A stretch of 64,000 nucleotides of DNA from Mesorhizobium sp. B2-7-1 (GTDB taxonomy: Bacteria; Pseudomonadota; Alphaproteobacteria; Rhizobiales; Rhizobiaceae). The DNA lies in contig NZ_VFUA01000025.1 in assembly GCF_006440735.1 (NCBI RefSeq), positions 1-64,000 of the forward strand, written 5' to 3'. The notes beneath the pieces were generated by a model, which saw only the letters and a list, made by a program, of their open reading frames with translations, did not search any database and was not told where the DNA came from. Made by a program: the position numbers and the translations under genes. This document shows, piece after piece, positions 16,544 through 24,850 of this stretch. The stretch's first letter is position 1. The number at the start of each line of letters is the position of its first letter.

Positions 16544-17269
16544 ATGATGGAAGCGCAGGATTCGATCGGGACGACTGGACGGATGCTGGCGGTGCGTGCG
16601 CACGCTGCTGCCGCCACGCCCGGCCGTTTGCGGCTTGCCATGCGCGTCTGCGGTTTCATCGTTCTCGCCGCGCTGGTGCTTTTTGCCGGCGGCTTCGGCT
16701 GGTTCGCCGACAAGGTCAGCCACATGACCACCCCGCTCAATCCGGCCAGGGCCGACGCCATCATCGTGCTCACCGGCGGGCAGTCGCGGCTCGACGCGGC
16801 GATGGACCTGCTGGCCTCCGGCAAGGGCGATCGGCTGCTGATCAGTGGCGTGCATCCGTCGGCCACAAGGCGCCAGTTGCAGGCGGCGATGGGCGGCGAC
16901 AAGCAGCTCTTCTCCTGCTGCGTCGATATCGACCGCGCCGCGCTCGACACCATCGGCAATGCCGAGGAAAGCGCCAAATGGGTGGAAAACCACGCCTATG
17001 GCAGCATCATCATCGTCACCAACAACTATCACATGCCGCGCAGCCTGCTCGAGATGGGCCGGCTGCTGCATGGCGCGCGCCTCGAGCCCTATCCGGTGGT
17101 CAACACCAATCTCGGCAATGGCGGCTGGCTGACGAAGCCGGAGGCCCTGCGCGTGTTGCTCACCGAATACAGCAAATACGTGCTGTCGCTGGCGCGCGGC
17201 TTCCTGCCGGTCCGCGCGACGCCCGAGGGCGTCACGCTGGCGGAAGCCTCGACCGTGGTGAAGAACTGA
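16544..17269 (+). CDS. YdcF/ElyC-like DUF218 protein
   Basis: A 241-residue protein with a cytoplasmic start, one transmembrane helix (about residues 33-55) and a DUF218 domain. ADAIIVLTGGQSRLDAA lies at its start, with LLISGVHP and the TNNYHMPRSLLEM core further on. Related proteins (ElyC, SanA, YdcF) act in envelope or peptidoglycan maintenance. Its place after ftsEX and before plsC (with an intervening insertion) fits an envelope role. The Cys pair in LFSCCVDI is unusual. Function is by family only. Confidence 0.86.
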   Translation: MMEAQDSIGTTGRMLAVRAHAAAATPGRLRLAMRVCGFIVLAALVLFAGGFGWFADKVSHMTTPLNPARADAIIVLTGGQSRLDAAMDLLASGKGDRLLISGVHPSATRRQLQAAMGGDKQLFSCCVDIDRAALDTIGNAEESAKWVENHAYGSIIIVTNNYHMPRSLLEMGRLLHGARLEPYPVVNTNLGNGGWLTKPEALRVLLTEYSKYVLSLARGFLPVRATPEGVTLAEASTVVKN

Positions 17270-17274
17270 AGCCC

Positions 17275-17375
17275 AGAGCGTTACGCCGTTTCACGGAAAC
17301 GGCGTAACGCTCTATCTCTTTGTTTTTACGCAATTCCGGACGGAAAACCGCTCACACTTTTCCTGGAATTGCTCC
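17275..17375 (-). repeat. Family C composite repeat, copy C3 (inverted relative to C2)
   Basis: About 101 bp with the same two hairpins as C2, in reverse order. It starts six bases after the YdcF stop. Its right part, read on the minus strand, encodes the last residues (AIPGKV) and stop codon of the pyridoxamine-oxidase-like gene, so the repeat overlaps that coding region by 24 bases. Confidence 0.87.
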
Positions 17376-17987
17376 AGCCGCCGTACTATCGCGCAAATGG
17401 GCAATCTCCTGCTCCAGGCCGGCGATGCGCCGGTCGCGCTCGGCGAGCGCCGCGGCGACATCCGCCGCCTCGAAACGCTGCGGAATGTGCTGCGGACAAT
17501 TGGCATCCCAGGCCGTGACCGTGAACAGGATCGCCTGCTCCGGCCGCGCTTTGTAGTCCGCCGGCATCAGCCGCGCCATCAGCTCCGCACCACCCTCGAC
17601 GACACGCGCCCTGCCCCAGACCTTGATGCGCTGCCTGAGCATGTAGTCGATCAGGAACAGGAAGGCCTGGTCGTTGTCCTCGAGATTGCCCTGGGTGATG
17701 AACTGCCGGTTCCCGGAAAAATCCGCGAAGCCGATCACGTGCTCGTCCAGCACCTTGAGAAAGCCTGCCGGCCCACCGCGATGCTGGATGTAAGGCTGGC
17801 CTTCAGCGTTCGCCGTCGCCAGGAACACGCTGGTCTGCACTTCGATGAAGGCCGAAAGGTCCGGCGTGATCGTTGCCCGCCAGCCGCCGCGCTGCTCGAC
17901 GCGCGCATAGGACTCGCGCGATCCCTTGCGGGACTGGATGGCCTTGACGGTCGGCGTGAAGGCGACGTCGCTGGTGAATTCGTTCAT
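17352..17987 (-). CDS. Pyridoxamine 5'-phosphate oxidase-family flavin protein
   Basis: A 211-residue protein with the split-barrel FMN-binding fold: VFLATANAEGQPYIQHRGGPAGFLKVLDE, GFADFSGNRQFITQGNL and AFLFLIDYMLRQRIKVWGRARV. The tail from about residue 180 is helical (ALAERDRRIAGLEQEIAHLRD). It probably binds FMN and reduces or oxidises a small molecule in the cytoplasm; it is not a classical PdxH. It is divergent from a LysR gene, which is a likely regulator. The last seven codons lie in a family C repeat, so the native C-terminus has been changed by repeat insertion. Confidence 0.87.
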   Translation of the reverse strand: MNEFTSDVAFTPTVKAIQSRKGSRESYARVEQRGGWRATITPDLSAFIEVQTSVFLATANAEGQPYIQHRGGPAGFLKVLDEHVIGFADFSGNRQFITQGNLEDNDQAFLFLIDYMLRQRIKVWGRARVVEGGAELMARLMPADYKARPEQAILFTVTAWDANCPQHIPQRFEAADVAAALAERDRRIAGLEQEIAHLRDSTAAGAIPGKV

Positions 17988-17997
17988 GCCGGCGCTC

Positions 17998-18115
17998 CTA
18001 GAGCATGATGCCGAAAAGCGTGAAGCGGTTTTCGGACGACACCATGCTCTATCTCTTTGATTTGGAGACGGATTCAGATTTCAGGTCGATTCGACCTGAA
18101 ATCATCCGGCTCTAG
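17998..18115 (+). repeat. Family D palindromic repeat, copy D1
   Basis: About 118 bp bounded by CTAG on both sides, with hairpins AGCATGATGCCGAAAAGCG/CGGACGACACCATGCT and TTTCAGGTCGA/TCGACCTGAAA. A second copy is at 31863-31978. It lies between the start codons of the divergent oxidase-like and LysR genes, so it may affect their promoters. Confidence 0.85.
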
Positions 18116-18201
18116 ACAGGATGGCACGTCCTTTAGCCTCTTCCGAAAATCGGATGTAGAGAGCATATTCGCAACCTATCTTTCCAGATTTCGGAAGAAT
18201 A

Positions 18202-19104
18202 ATGGACCGCCTCGACGCCATGTCCCTGTTCGTCGCCACGGTGGAGGCCGGCAGCCTATCCGCCGCGGCGCGCCGCGCCGGCGTGCCGCTGGCGACCGTC
18301 AGCAGAAAGCTTTCCGAACTGGAGAAGCACTTGACGACGCGTCTGCTCAACCGCTCGACGCGGCGGCTGACGCTGACCGATGCAGGCCAGTCCTACTTCG
18401 CCGCCTGTCGCCGTATCCTCGACGAGGTGAGCGAGGCCGAGCGCACCGCGGCCGGTGAATATTCGAGCCCGACCGGCGAGCTGGTCATCGCTGCGCCGGT
18501 CGTCTTCGGCCGCCTGCATGTGCTGCCGGTGATCACCGGGTTCCTCGCCGTCTATCCGCAAGTGGATGTCCGCCTGACCCTGTCGGACCGGATCACCCAA
18601 CTGGTCGAGGAGCATATCGATCTGGCGGTGCGCATCAGCGAACTGCCGGATTCGGCCATGGTCGCGATCCGCGTCAGCTCGATCCGCCGCATCGTCTGCG
18701 CAAGCCCCGCCTACCTCGCCTTGCATGGCACGCCGGAGAAACCGCCGGAGCTCGCGGGCCACAACTGCGTCACCTTCGAAGGCCTTGCCGCTCCGGCGAC
18801 ATGGAGTTTCGGAACGGGCAAGACAGAAACCACGGTCCCGGTCCGCTCGCGCCTGCAGGTCAATACCGCCGAGGCGGCGATCGATGCAGCGATTGCCGGG
18901 CTTGGCCTGACGAAAGTGCTCTCCTACCAGGCGGATGCCGCGGTGCGCTCCGGCGCGCTGCGGGTGGTGCTGGAGCCGTTCGAGCCGCCACCCTGGCCGG
19001 TGAGCCTCGTCCATGCCGGCCAAGGTAGGCTGCCGGTGAAGCTGCGCGCCTTCCTCGATTTCGCCGCGCCGCGCCTTAAGGAGCGGCTGGCGCGGTCATT
19101 GTAA
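18202..19104 (+). CDS. LysR-family transcriptional regulator
   Basis: A 300-residue LysR protein with an N-terminal HTH (MSLFVATVEAGSLSAAARRAGVPLATVSRKLSELE) and an effector domain resembling the CrgA/DsdC-like group that regulates the neighbouring divergent gene. The ATG at 18202 gives the family's usual start (MDRLDAM). It is divergent from the pyridoxamine-oxidase-like gene with a family D repeat in the 214-bp gap. A family C repeat begins at its stop codon. The effector is unknown. Confidence 0.93.
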   Translation: MDRLDAMSLFVATVEAGSLSAAARRAGVPLATVSRKLSELEKHLTTRLLNRSTRRLTLTDAGQSYFAACRRILDEVSEAERTAAGEYSSPTGELVIAAPVVFGRLHVLPVITGFLAVYPQVDVRLTLSDRITQLVEEHIDLAVRISELPDSAMVAIRVSSIRRIVCASPAYLALHGTPEKPPELAGHNCVTFEGLAAPATWSFGTGKTETTVPVRSRLQVNTAEAAIDAAIAGLGLTKVLSYQADAAVRSGALRVVLEPFEPPPWPVSLVHAGQGRLPVKLRAFLDFAAPRLKERLARSL

Positions 19105-19175
19105 GCAATTCCAGGAAAAGTGCATCGCGGTCAGGTTCGGCGACTTCGCCGTAACCCTCCGTCCGGAATTCCGCC
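19104..19175 (+). repeat. Family C repeat, copy C4, with internal expansion
   Basis: About 72 bp starting at the last base of the LysR stop codon. The outer parts match family C (AGCAATTCCAGGAAAAGTGC ... CCGTCCGGAATTCC), but about 25 bases forming GGTTCGGCGACTTCGCCGTAACC have been added between them. The added piece is itself a small hairpin. Confidence 0.75.
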
Positions 19176-19266
19176 AAACAAGAGTGGCCGGCATTCGACC
19201 ACCGTGCCGTTTCCTTTTTGCCGCCGCTTGGTGTAACCAACGCACACTTCCTCACGGGCCCCTTGC

Positions 19267-20061
19267 ATGCTCATCATCCGCTCGCTGGCGTTCAACATCG
19301 TCTTCTATCTCAGCCTGATCGTCCAGATGATCTTCTGGACGCCTTTCTACTTCCTCGCGCCGCGCCACCGCGCCTGGTTCGTGCCAAAATTCTGGTCGCG
19401 CACCTCGATGTGGCTCTATGACAAGATCGCCGCGACCAAGAGCGAGATCACCGGCGTCGAGAACCTGCCCGAGGGGTCCTTCATCCTGGCGCCGAAGCAC
19501 CAGTCCTTCTGGGACGCGATCGCCTTCTTCCCCTATCTCGACGACGCGCTCTATATCCTGAAGCGCGAGCTGACCTGGATCCCCTTCTTCGGCTGGTACA
19601 TCATGAAGATGCGCATGATCCCGGTCGACCGCGGCAGCCGCTCGAAGGCGCTGAAGGCAGTCGTCACCGCGACCAGGCAGGAGATGGACCGCAACCCGCG
19701 CCAGCTCATCATCTATCCCGAAGGCACGCGCCGCCCGCCGGGCGCCGAGCCGTCCTACAAATACGGCATCGTCGAGATCTATTCGCAACTGGGCGTGCCA
19801 GTGGTGCCGGTCGCCCATGTCGCCGGCCTCTACTGGCCGCGCCGCAAGTTCCTGCGCTATCCCGGCACCATCAAGGCCCGCTTCCTGCCCGCGATCCCGC
19901 CCGGTCTCGGCAAGGACGAATTCATGCAGCGGCTGATCGGCGAGACCGAGGCCGCCTGCGACCAGATGCTCGTCGAGGCGGCGCAGACGCCGAACCCGCC
20001 GCCCATGCCGCCGACGGCGCTGAAGCGGCTTGCGGAACTTGGCGTAACCGCGAAGGCCTGA
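19267..20061 (+). CDS. plsC: 1-acyl-sn-glycerol-3-phosphate acyltransferase
   Basis: A 264-residue membrane-associated acyltransferase that makes phosphatidic acid from lysophosphatidic acid. The N-terminus has one or two hydrophobic segments (about residues 8-30). The catalytic HxxxxD motif is in APKHQSFWDAI, and the other family blocks are present (PVDRGSRSKA, the acceptor-site YPEGTRRPPG, VPVVPVAHVAG). It stands downstream of ftsEX and ydcF on the same strand, as in other rhizobia, but here an oxidase/LysR pair with repeats separates it. The assignment to PlsC rather than another PlsC-superfamily enzyme is likely but not proven. Confidence 0.87.
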   Translation: MLIIRSLAFNIVFYLSLIVQMIFWTPFYFLAPRHRAWFVPKFWSRTSMWLYDKIAATKSEITGVENLPEGSFILAPKHQSFWDAIAFFPYLDDALYILKRELTWIPFFGWYIMKMRMIPVDRGSRSKALKAVVTATRQEMDRNPRQLIIYPEGTRRPPGAEPSYKYGIVEIYSQLGVPVVPVAHVAGLYWPRRKFLRYPGTIKARFLPAIPPGLGKDEFMQRLIGETEAACDQMLVEAAQTPNPPPMPPTALKRLAELGVTAKA

Positions 20062-20682
20062 CTAACGCAGCGCTGCCAGCAGGGTCGTCAGCACCAGCGT
20101 CGCGGCAAACACCAGGTTGATGACCCGCGACGCCAGCGGATGACGCAGGAAGCGCGCAAAGGCGGTTCCAGCGAGCAGCCACGCCGCATGGATGACAACA
20201 ATCATCCCTGTAAGCACCAGCAGTTTGGCGGAACCACCCAACGCATCGGCTTGCGACGAAGCGCCGGCAAAGACGGCGGCGATCGCCACATAAGCCTTCG
20301 GATTGGCGACGGCGAGCGCGAAGCCACCGGCAAAGGTCGGACGTGCCGCTTGCCTTCTGCTTTCGACCAGCGGCGGCGCCGTCGCAATCTTGAAAGCGAG
20401 ATAAAGGATGTAGACGGCCGAGAGGATGGTCAGAACCTTGGCCAGCCCAGGCATCGAAGCAAGCATGCCGACGATGCCGGCCGCCACGACCAACAGCACG
20501 GCGATCGTTCCAAGCACGAGCCCTGACGCGTAGCCCAGCGAGGAACGCAGGCCGAACGCCGCTCCGACGGCTGTGACACTGATGGTCGATGGCCCTGGGC
20601 TGCCCATGACGACAGTTGCTGCCACGATCAGCGCCAGCAATTGCTGCCAGGGCTGCGTCTCAGCCAGAACGCCACCGGCCAT
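20062..20682 (-). CDS. LysE/RhtB-family amino-acid exporter
   Basis: A 206-residue protein with about six transmembrane segments. It has the family opening (ATVVMGSPGPSTISVTAVGAAFGLRSSLGYASGLVLG), with the conserved GPS/T motif, and the middle segment FAGGFALAVANPKAYVAI. LysE-family proteins export amino acids or related metabolites across the inner membrane. Its stop codon directly follows that of the convergent plsC. Substrate unknown. Confidence 0.9.
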   Translation of the reverse strand: MAGGVLAETQPWQQLLALIVAATVVMGSPGPSTISVTAVGAAFGLRSSLGYASGLVLGTIAVLLVVAAGIVGMLASMPGLAKVLTILSAVYILYLAFKIATAPPLVESRRQAARPTFAGGFALAVANPKAYVAIAAVFAGASSQADALGGSAKLLVLTGMIVVIHAAWLLAGTAFARFLRHPLASRVINLVFAATLVLTTLLAALR

Positions 20683-20767
20683 GCCGAACTCTCCTGACGC
20701 GATGCGACAGGATTTACGAAAGATCGGTCATGGCCGTCTTGGACGATCGTGCACAACGCCCACGGCG

Positions 20768-20940
20768 TTAAGGCGCGTTGAGATTCGGGGCAGGCCGAGT
20801 CGGAGTCGAAGACGGGCGCGAAGCGACCAAACTGGGTGGCTTCCGAGAACCCGAGCGGAGCGTACTTAAGTACGTGAGCACCGGAAGCGCAGGAAGCCGG
20901 CATTTGCAGACCGGCCTCAACCGAAGATCAACACGCCTTA
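20768..20940 (-). repeat. Family E repeat, copy E2
   Basis: About 173 bp with inverted ends (TAAGGCGCGTTGAGATTCGG against CCGAAGATCAACACGCCTTA) and an inner hairpin of CGTACTT/AAGTACG in the context GAGCG...GTGAGCACCGG. It lies in the 255-bp gap between the start of the LysE gene and the end of the aldo/keto reductase gene. Its right edge TTA (20938-20940) is the TAA stop of the aldo/keto reductase. Confidence 0.88.
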
Positions 20941-21885
20941 GGAACTGGCGCGGTCGAGCGCCCCGATGTCATCCGCCGAAAGCTTGAGCGACGCGGCGCG
21001 GATCAGGCTGTCCATCTGGGCTGGCGTCGTGGCGCTGGCGATCGGCGCCGTGACGCCCGGCCGCGCGATGATCCAGGCCAGCGCCACTTCCGCCTGCTTG
21101 GCCGAATGGCGCTCGGCGAGCCCATCGAGCGCGGAGAGGATGCGCATGCCGCGCTCGTTGAGATACTCGGCCACGTCCTCGCCGCGCGCGCTTTGCCCGA
21201 GATCGCCTTTGCCGCGGTATTTGCCGCTCAAAAATCCCTTGGCCAGGCTGAAATAGGTGATGACGCCGATATCCTCGGCCTTGCAGAGGTCGAGCAGCGG
21301 TCCGTCGAGCGACGAGCGGTCGTACAGATTGTATTCGGGTTGCAGCACCTCGTAACGCGGCAGGCTGCGCAGGCTGGCGACGTCGAGTGCCGCGCGCAAC
21401 TGCCCGGCATCGAGATTGGAGCAGCCGGCATAGCGGATCTTGCCCTTTTCAAGCAGCCGCTGATAGGCGCCGAGCGTCTCCTCGTAAGGCGTGGCCGGAT
21501 CCGGCCAGTGCGACAGATAGAGGTCGATGACATCGACCTGCAGCCGCTTCAGCGACGCGTCGACCGCCTTTTCGATATAGGCGGCGGAGAGGTCCTTCTT
21601 GCCTTGGCCCATGTCGGAGCCGACCTTGGTGATGACGACCACCTTGTCGCGGTTGCCGCGGCTTTTCATCCAATTGCCGATGATGGTTTCCGATTCGCCG
21701 CCCTTGTTGCCGGGAACCCAGCGCGAATAGGCGTCGGCCGTATCGATGGCGTTCAGGCCTGCCCCGACGAACCGGTCGAGCAGGTCGAAGGAGGTCTTCT
21801 CGTCGGCGGTCCAGCCGAAGACGTTTCCGCCCAGGACCAGCGGCGCGATGGAAAGGTCGGTGCGACCGAGACGGCGTTTCTGCAA
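20938..21885 (-). CDS. Aldo/keto reductase
   Basis: A 315-residue NADPH-dependent oxidoreductase with the TIM-barrel aldo/keto reductase fold. The catalytic tetrad is visible: Asp and Tyr in DTADAYS, Lys in VVITKVG, His in YLSHWPDP. The C-terminal NADP-binding region APIASATTPAQMDSL is also present. It resembles the YajO/Tas-type group that reduces aldehydes or methylglyoxal. It starts with TTG at 21885, supported by GGAG eight bases upstream and by the family N-terminus LQKRRLGRTDL. The stop codon is part of the neighbouring E2 repeat. Physiological substrate unknown. Confidence 0.92.
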   Translation of the reverse strand: MQKRRLGRTDLSIAPLVLGGNVFGWTADEKTSFDLLDRFVGAGLNAIDTADAYSRWVPGNKGGESETIIGNWMKSRGNRDKVVVITKVGSDMGQGKKDLSAAYIEKAVDASLKRLQVDVIDLYLSHWPDPATPYEETLGAYQRLLEKGKIRYAGCSNLDAGQLRAALDVASLRSLPRYEVLQPEYNLYDRSSLDGPLLDLCKAEDIGVITYFSLAKGFLSGKYRGKGDLGQSARGEDVAEYLNERGMRILSALDGLAERHSAKQAEVALAWIIARPGVTAPIASATTPAQMDSLIRAASLKLSADDIGALDRASS

Positions 21886-21997
21886 GACTGATCTCCGTGG
21901 TGCTGGAACGGGCCTGATGCCCAGGGATGGGAGTTGCCGCTAAGCTAGGTCGTGCCCGGCCGAGGTCAAAGGCATGGTTTTGCTTTTTGATCGGACC

Positions 21998-22048
21998 AGA
22001 GCAATTCCAGCAAAAGTCCGTAGCGGTTTTGCGTCCGGAATTGCGCTA
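21998..22048 (+). repeat. Family C palindromic repeat, copy C5
   Basis: A 51-bp element: AGAGCAATTCCAGCAAAAGT ... TTTTGCGTCCGGAATTGCGCT. The outer stem matches the other C copies. The inner stem has changed on both sides (GCAAAA/TTTTGC instead of GGAAAA/TTTTCC), which keeps the pairing. It lies between the aldo/keto reductase start and the end of the ChaC-like gene. Confidence 0.8.
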
Positions 22049-22092
22049 GGACAAGGAGCATTGCAGGCGATCTTTTTCGCCGGAAATGCACT

Positions 22093-22614
22093 TCACGAAG
22101 GCGCTACCCGACGGCCCACCTCCTCCAGCCAGTGATCGCGGATGCCGAGCGCCTCGAGGTGATCGAGCGTGCTCAAGACATAGTCCTCGTTCCGGCCTGA
22201 CTGGCCGACGGCGCCGCGAACGACCTCTGCGGCGTGATCGGCATCGAGCCCGCCGGCATACTGCTCATGCTGCCGGTCGACGGTGTAGGCGACCGCCTCG
22301 ACCGAACCGCCGCCATCCAGCCGGACATCGAGCATGCGTTCGAGATAGACGCTGGTCACCAGCTCGCGTTCGCGCAGGTAGGAAAGCACCTCGTCGCGCA
22401 AATTGCCCGGAACGCGGTAGGCGAGGCCGATGCAGGAACCGCCCCGGTCGAGGCCGAGCACCAGGCCCGGCCGCGCGCGCGTGCCGCGATGCACGAAGGA
22501 ATAGACGCAAAGCGAGCGGCGATAGCCGTAAAGCCGGGCCCGACATGTCTCGACATGGGCAAATCCAGGCCGCCAGATCAGCGACCCATAGCCAAAAACC
22601 CAAAAATCGCCCAT
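22093..22614 (-). CDS. ChaC-like gamma-glutamylcyclotransferase
   Basis: A 173-residue protein with the gamma-glutamylcyclotransferase fold. The signature VFGYGSLIWRPGF is at residues 6-18, and the catalytic Glu of this family is probably in YLERMLDVRL or the nearby RERELV segment. ChaC enzymes cleave glutathione to 5-oxoproline and Cys-Gly in the cytoplasm. It is divergent from the DUF2125 gene at 22741 with 126 bases between. Glutathione as substrate is inferred from the family. Confidence 0.88.
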   Translation of the reverse strand: MGDFWVFGYGSLIWRPGFAHVETCRARLYGYRRSLCVYSFVHRGTRARPGLVLGLDRGGSCIGLAYRVPGNLRDEVLSYLRERELVTSVYLERMLDVRLDGGGSVEAVAYTVDRQHEQYAGGLDADHAAEVVRGAVGQSGRNEDYVLSTLDHLEALGIRDHWLEEVGRRVAPS

Positions 22615-22740
22615 ATCGCCAAGCCTGATCGCATTCGAGTGAACGACACCGCACCGCCGAGGTGCTTCTTCTGTCGCCCGCTTGTTTGCGTGAGAGTGAA
22701 TGCCCGCTCGCCAAGATGAGGGGTTAACGAGAGCCGCAGT

Positions 22741-23739
22741 ATGACGTCAAGTGACGAGCGATCGCCCAAACTTCGCCGCCGGCTGTTCTGGCTTGCCGCA
22801 TTCCTCATCGTGCTGTTCGCCATTTACAGCGGCGGCTGGTTCTATCTCGCCGACAGGCTGAAGACCGAGGCCGACCAGGCGGTCGCAAGACTGGGCGGCA
22901 AGGGCATCGCCGCCGGCTGCGCCAACCTCGCCGTCAGCGGCTACCCGATGAGCTTCACGGTCTCCTGCGACAACATCGCCTATGAGGACGACGCCCGCAA
23001 GGTCGCCGCCTCCACCGGAAGCTTCAACGCCGTCGCCGGGATCACCGGGCCCTTGTCGCCGGTCGCCGATCTGCGCGGGCCGCTGCGGACGATGGCGCCC
23101 GGCATGCCGCCGCTCTGGATCGACTGGGACCAGCTGCAGGCCAATGTCAAAGTGTGGTGGCCGCTGCCGCGCAGTGTCTCGCTGCGGGCTGAAGGCCTGA
23201 ACGGTCAGACCGATCCGCAGGACGACACGGACCCGATGCAATTGTTCAGCGCCGGCAAGGCCGCCGGCCAATTGCAGCCAATCGGACAGGACATCAACTA
23301 TGTCGGCAGCTTCGGCGATCTGGAGATCAATGCGGATGCTATCGACGGACGCGTGCTGCCGGCGCTGGACGGCAGTGGCGACGTCACGCTGAAGGACGGG
23401 GTGGCGCTGATCGCCGCGCCGCCGAAAAGCCTGCGCGGCCAGTCGATCGACATCGCCAGGCTCGACCTGTCATCCGGCACGGCGCGGATCACCGTGTCCG
23501 GACCGGTCTCCGTCGACACGGAAGGCCTGATCGACGCAAGCCTGACGATCAAGCTCAAGGACCCCAAGGCGGTGGCGACCATCCTTGGCGGCGCCATGCC
23601 GGAGCACAAAAGCGAAATCGAGCAGGGCTTTGCCGCCATTGCCATGCTTGGCAAGGAGCCGTCCTTGCCGCTCAAGATCGTCAAGGGCAAGGCCTCGCTG
23701 GGCTTCATCCCGCTCGGCAAGATCAAGCCGCTCGAGTAA
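22741..23739 (+). CDS. DUF2125 domain protein, membrane-anchored
   Basis: A 332-residue protein with one N-terminal transmembrane anchor (about residues 16-37, LFWLAAFLIVLFAIYSGGWFYLA) and a large extracytoplasmic DUF2125 domain with repeated beta-rich segments. The domain is found in alphaproteobacteria and its function is unknown; the structure recalls AsmA-like lipid-facing proteins, but I do not claim homology. It ends seven bases before the PfkB kinase start, so the two are probably cotranscribed. In related genomes this gene usually lies next to the prephenate dehydrogenase gene. Confidence 0.85.
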   Translation: MTSSDERSPKLRRRLFWLAAFLIVLFAIYSGGWFYLADRLKTEADQAVARLGGKGIAAGCANLAVSGYPMSFTVSCDNIAYEDDARKVAASTGSFNAVAGITGPLSPVADLRGPLRTMAPGMPPLWIDWDQLQANVKVWWPLPRSVSLRAEGLNGQTDPQDDTDPMQLFSAGKAAGQLQPIGQDINYVGSFGDLEINADAIDGRVLPALDGSGDVTLKDGVALIAAPPKSLRGQSIDIARLDLSSGTARITVSGPVSVDTEGLIDASLTIKLKDPKAVATILGGAMPEHKSEIEQGFAAIAMLGKEPSLPLKIVKGKASLGFIPLGKIKPLE

Positions 23740-23746
23740 CTTGGCG

Positions 23747-24676
23747 ATGACGGGCCCTGTAAGACTGCTCAGCGTCGGCGCCTTCACCCTCGACACGATC
23801 CTTCGCGTCGAGACGCTGCCTGCGCATCAAGGCAAGTTCATCGCCAGCGACGGCGTCCAGATCGCCTCCGGCATGGCGACGAGCGCCGCCTGCGCCGCGC
23901 GGCGCCTCGGCGCCGACGTCTCGCTATGGGCGAGCGCGGGCGACGATCCGGTCGGCGACCAGCTGATTGCCGACATCGAGGCCGAAGGCATCGACTGCAG
24001 CCTCATCCGCCGCGTCGCCGGCGCGCGTTCGGCGCTGGCCGCCATCCTGGTCGATGCGCATGGCGAGCGCATCATCGTCCCCTTCTACGACAAAAAGGCG
24101 CAAGCCGATCCCGAGGCTCTGCCGCTCGCCGACTTCTCCGCTTTCGACGCCGTGCTGGTGGATGTCCGCTGGCCGGGGGCCGCAGCACTTGCTCTGAGCG
24201 CGGCGAGGTCGATCGGCCGCCCGGCGATCCTGGATGCCGACACAGCACCCGTCGAGGTGCTGGAGCGCCTGCTGCCCCTGGCTTCGCACATCGTCGCCTC
24301 CGAGCCTGCGGCGCGCATCGTCTGCGGCCACGCGCTCGACCCCGAAAGCGCCTGCGCCGACCTCGCCTCGCGCACCGATGCCTTCGTCGCGGTGACCGGC
24401 GGCGCGGCCGGCACCTGGTGGCACGACCGGGCGACCGCGCGCGTGCGCCATGTCCAGGCGCCGAAGGTCAAGGCGATTGACACGCTTGCCGCTGGCGACG
24501 TCTTCCACGGCGCCTTCGCCGTCGGCCTCGCCGAGGCCATGCCGATGGAGGAAGCCCTGCGCTTCGCCAGCGCCGCCGCCGCGCTCAAATGCCTGCGCTT
24601 CGGCGGCCGCCTCGGCGCGCCGGATCGCGCCGAAACGCTGGCCATGATGGCGGCGCACTGGCCGGCATCGCAATAA
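23747..24676 (+). CDS. PfkB-family sugar kinase, YihV (sulfofructose kinase)-like
   Basis: A 309-residue ribokinase-fold kinase. The first PfkB motif region is ASGMATSAACAARRLGADV; the second, with the catalytic base, is DTLAAGDVFHGAFAVGLAE, where an Ala replaces the usual Gly of DTxGAGD. From recall, several segments look much like E. coli YihV: VLVDVRWPG, ILDADTAP, VASEPAARIVCG and RFASAAAALKCLRFGGRLGAPD. YihV phosphorylates sulfofructose, but no aldolase, isomerase or sulfonate transporter is nearby, so the substrate is open. It starts seven bases after the DUF2125 gene. A family E repeat follows at once, before convergent tyrC. Confidence 0.85.
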   Translation: MTGPVRLLSVGAFTLDTILRVETLPAHQGKFIASDGVQIASGMATSAACAARRLGADVSLWASAGDDPVGDQLIADIEAEGIDCSLIRRVAGARSALAAILVDAHGERIIVPFYDKKAQADPEALPLADFSAFDAVLVDVRWPGAAALALSAARSIGRPAILDADTAPVEVLERLLPLASHIVASEPAARIVCGHALDPESACADLASRTDAFVAVTGGAAGTWWHDRATARVRHVQAPKVKAIDTLAAGDVFHGAFAVGLAEAMPMEEALRFASAAAALKCLRFGGRLGAPDRAETLAMMAAHWPASQ

Positions 24677-24680
24677 CGCA

Positions 24681-24850
24681 AAGGGTGTTGAGATTCAGGT
24701 CAGGCCGAGTCGGAGTCGAAGACGGGCGCGAAGCGACCAAACTGGGCGGATTTCGAGAACCGGAGCGGAGCGTACTTTTCGTACGTGAGCACCGGAAGTG
24801 CAGAAAGCCGTCATTTGCAGGCCGGCCTCACCTGAATATCAGCTCCCTTT
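24681..24850 (-). repeat. Family E repeat, copy E3
   Basis: About 170 bp between the convergent kinase and prephenate dehydrogenase genes. The ends pair (AAAGGGTGTTGAGATTCAGG against CCTGAATATCAGCTCCCTTT), and the inner hairpin is CGTACTTTTCGTACG. The TGA stop of the minus-strand gene (24839-24841) falls inside the right arm, so the repeat also encodes the last three or four residues of that protein. Confidence 0.88.
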
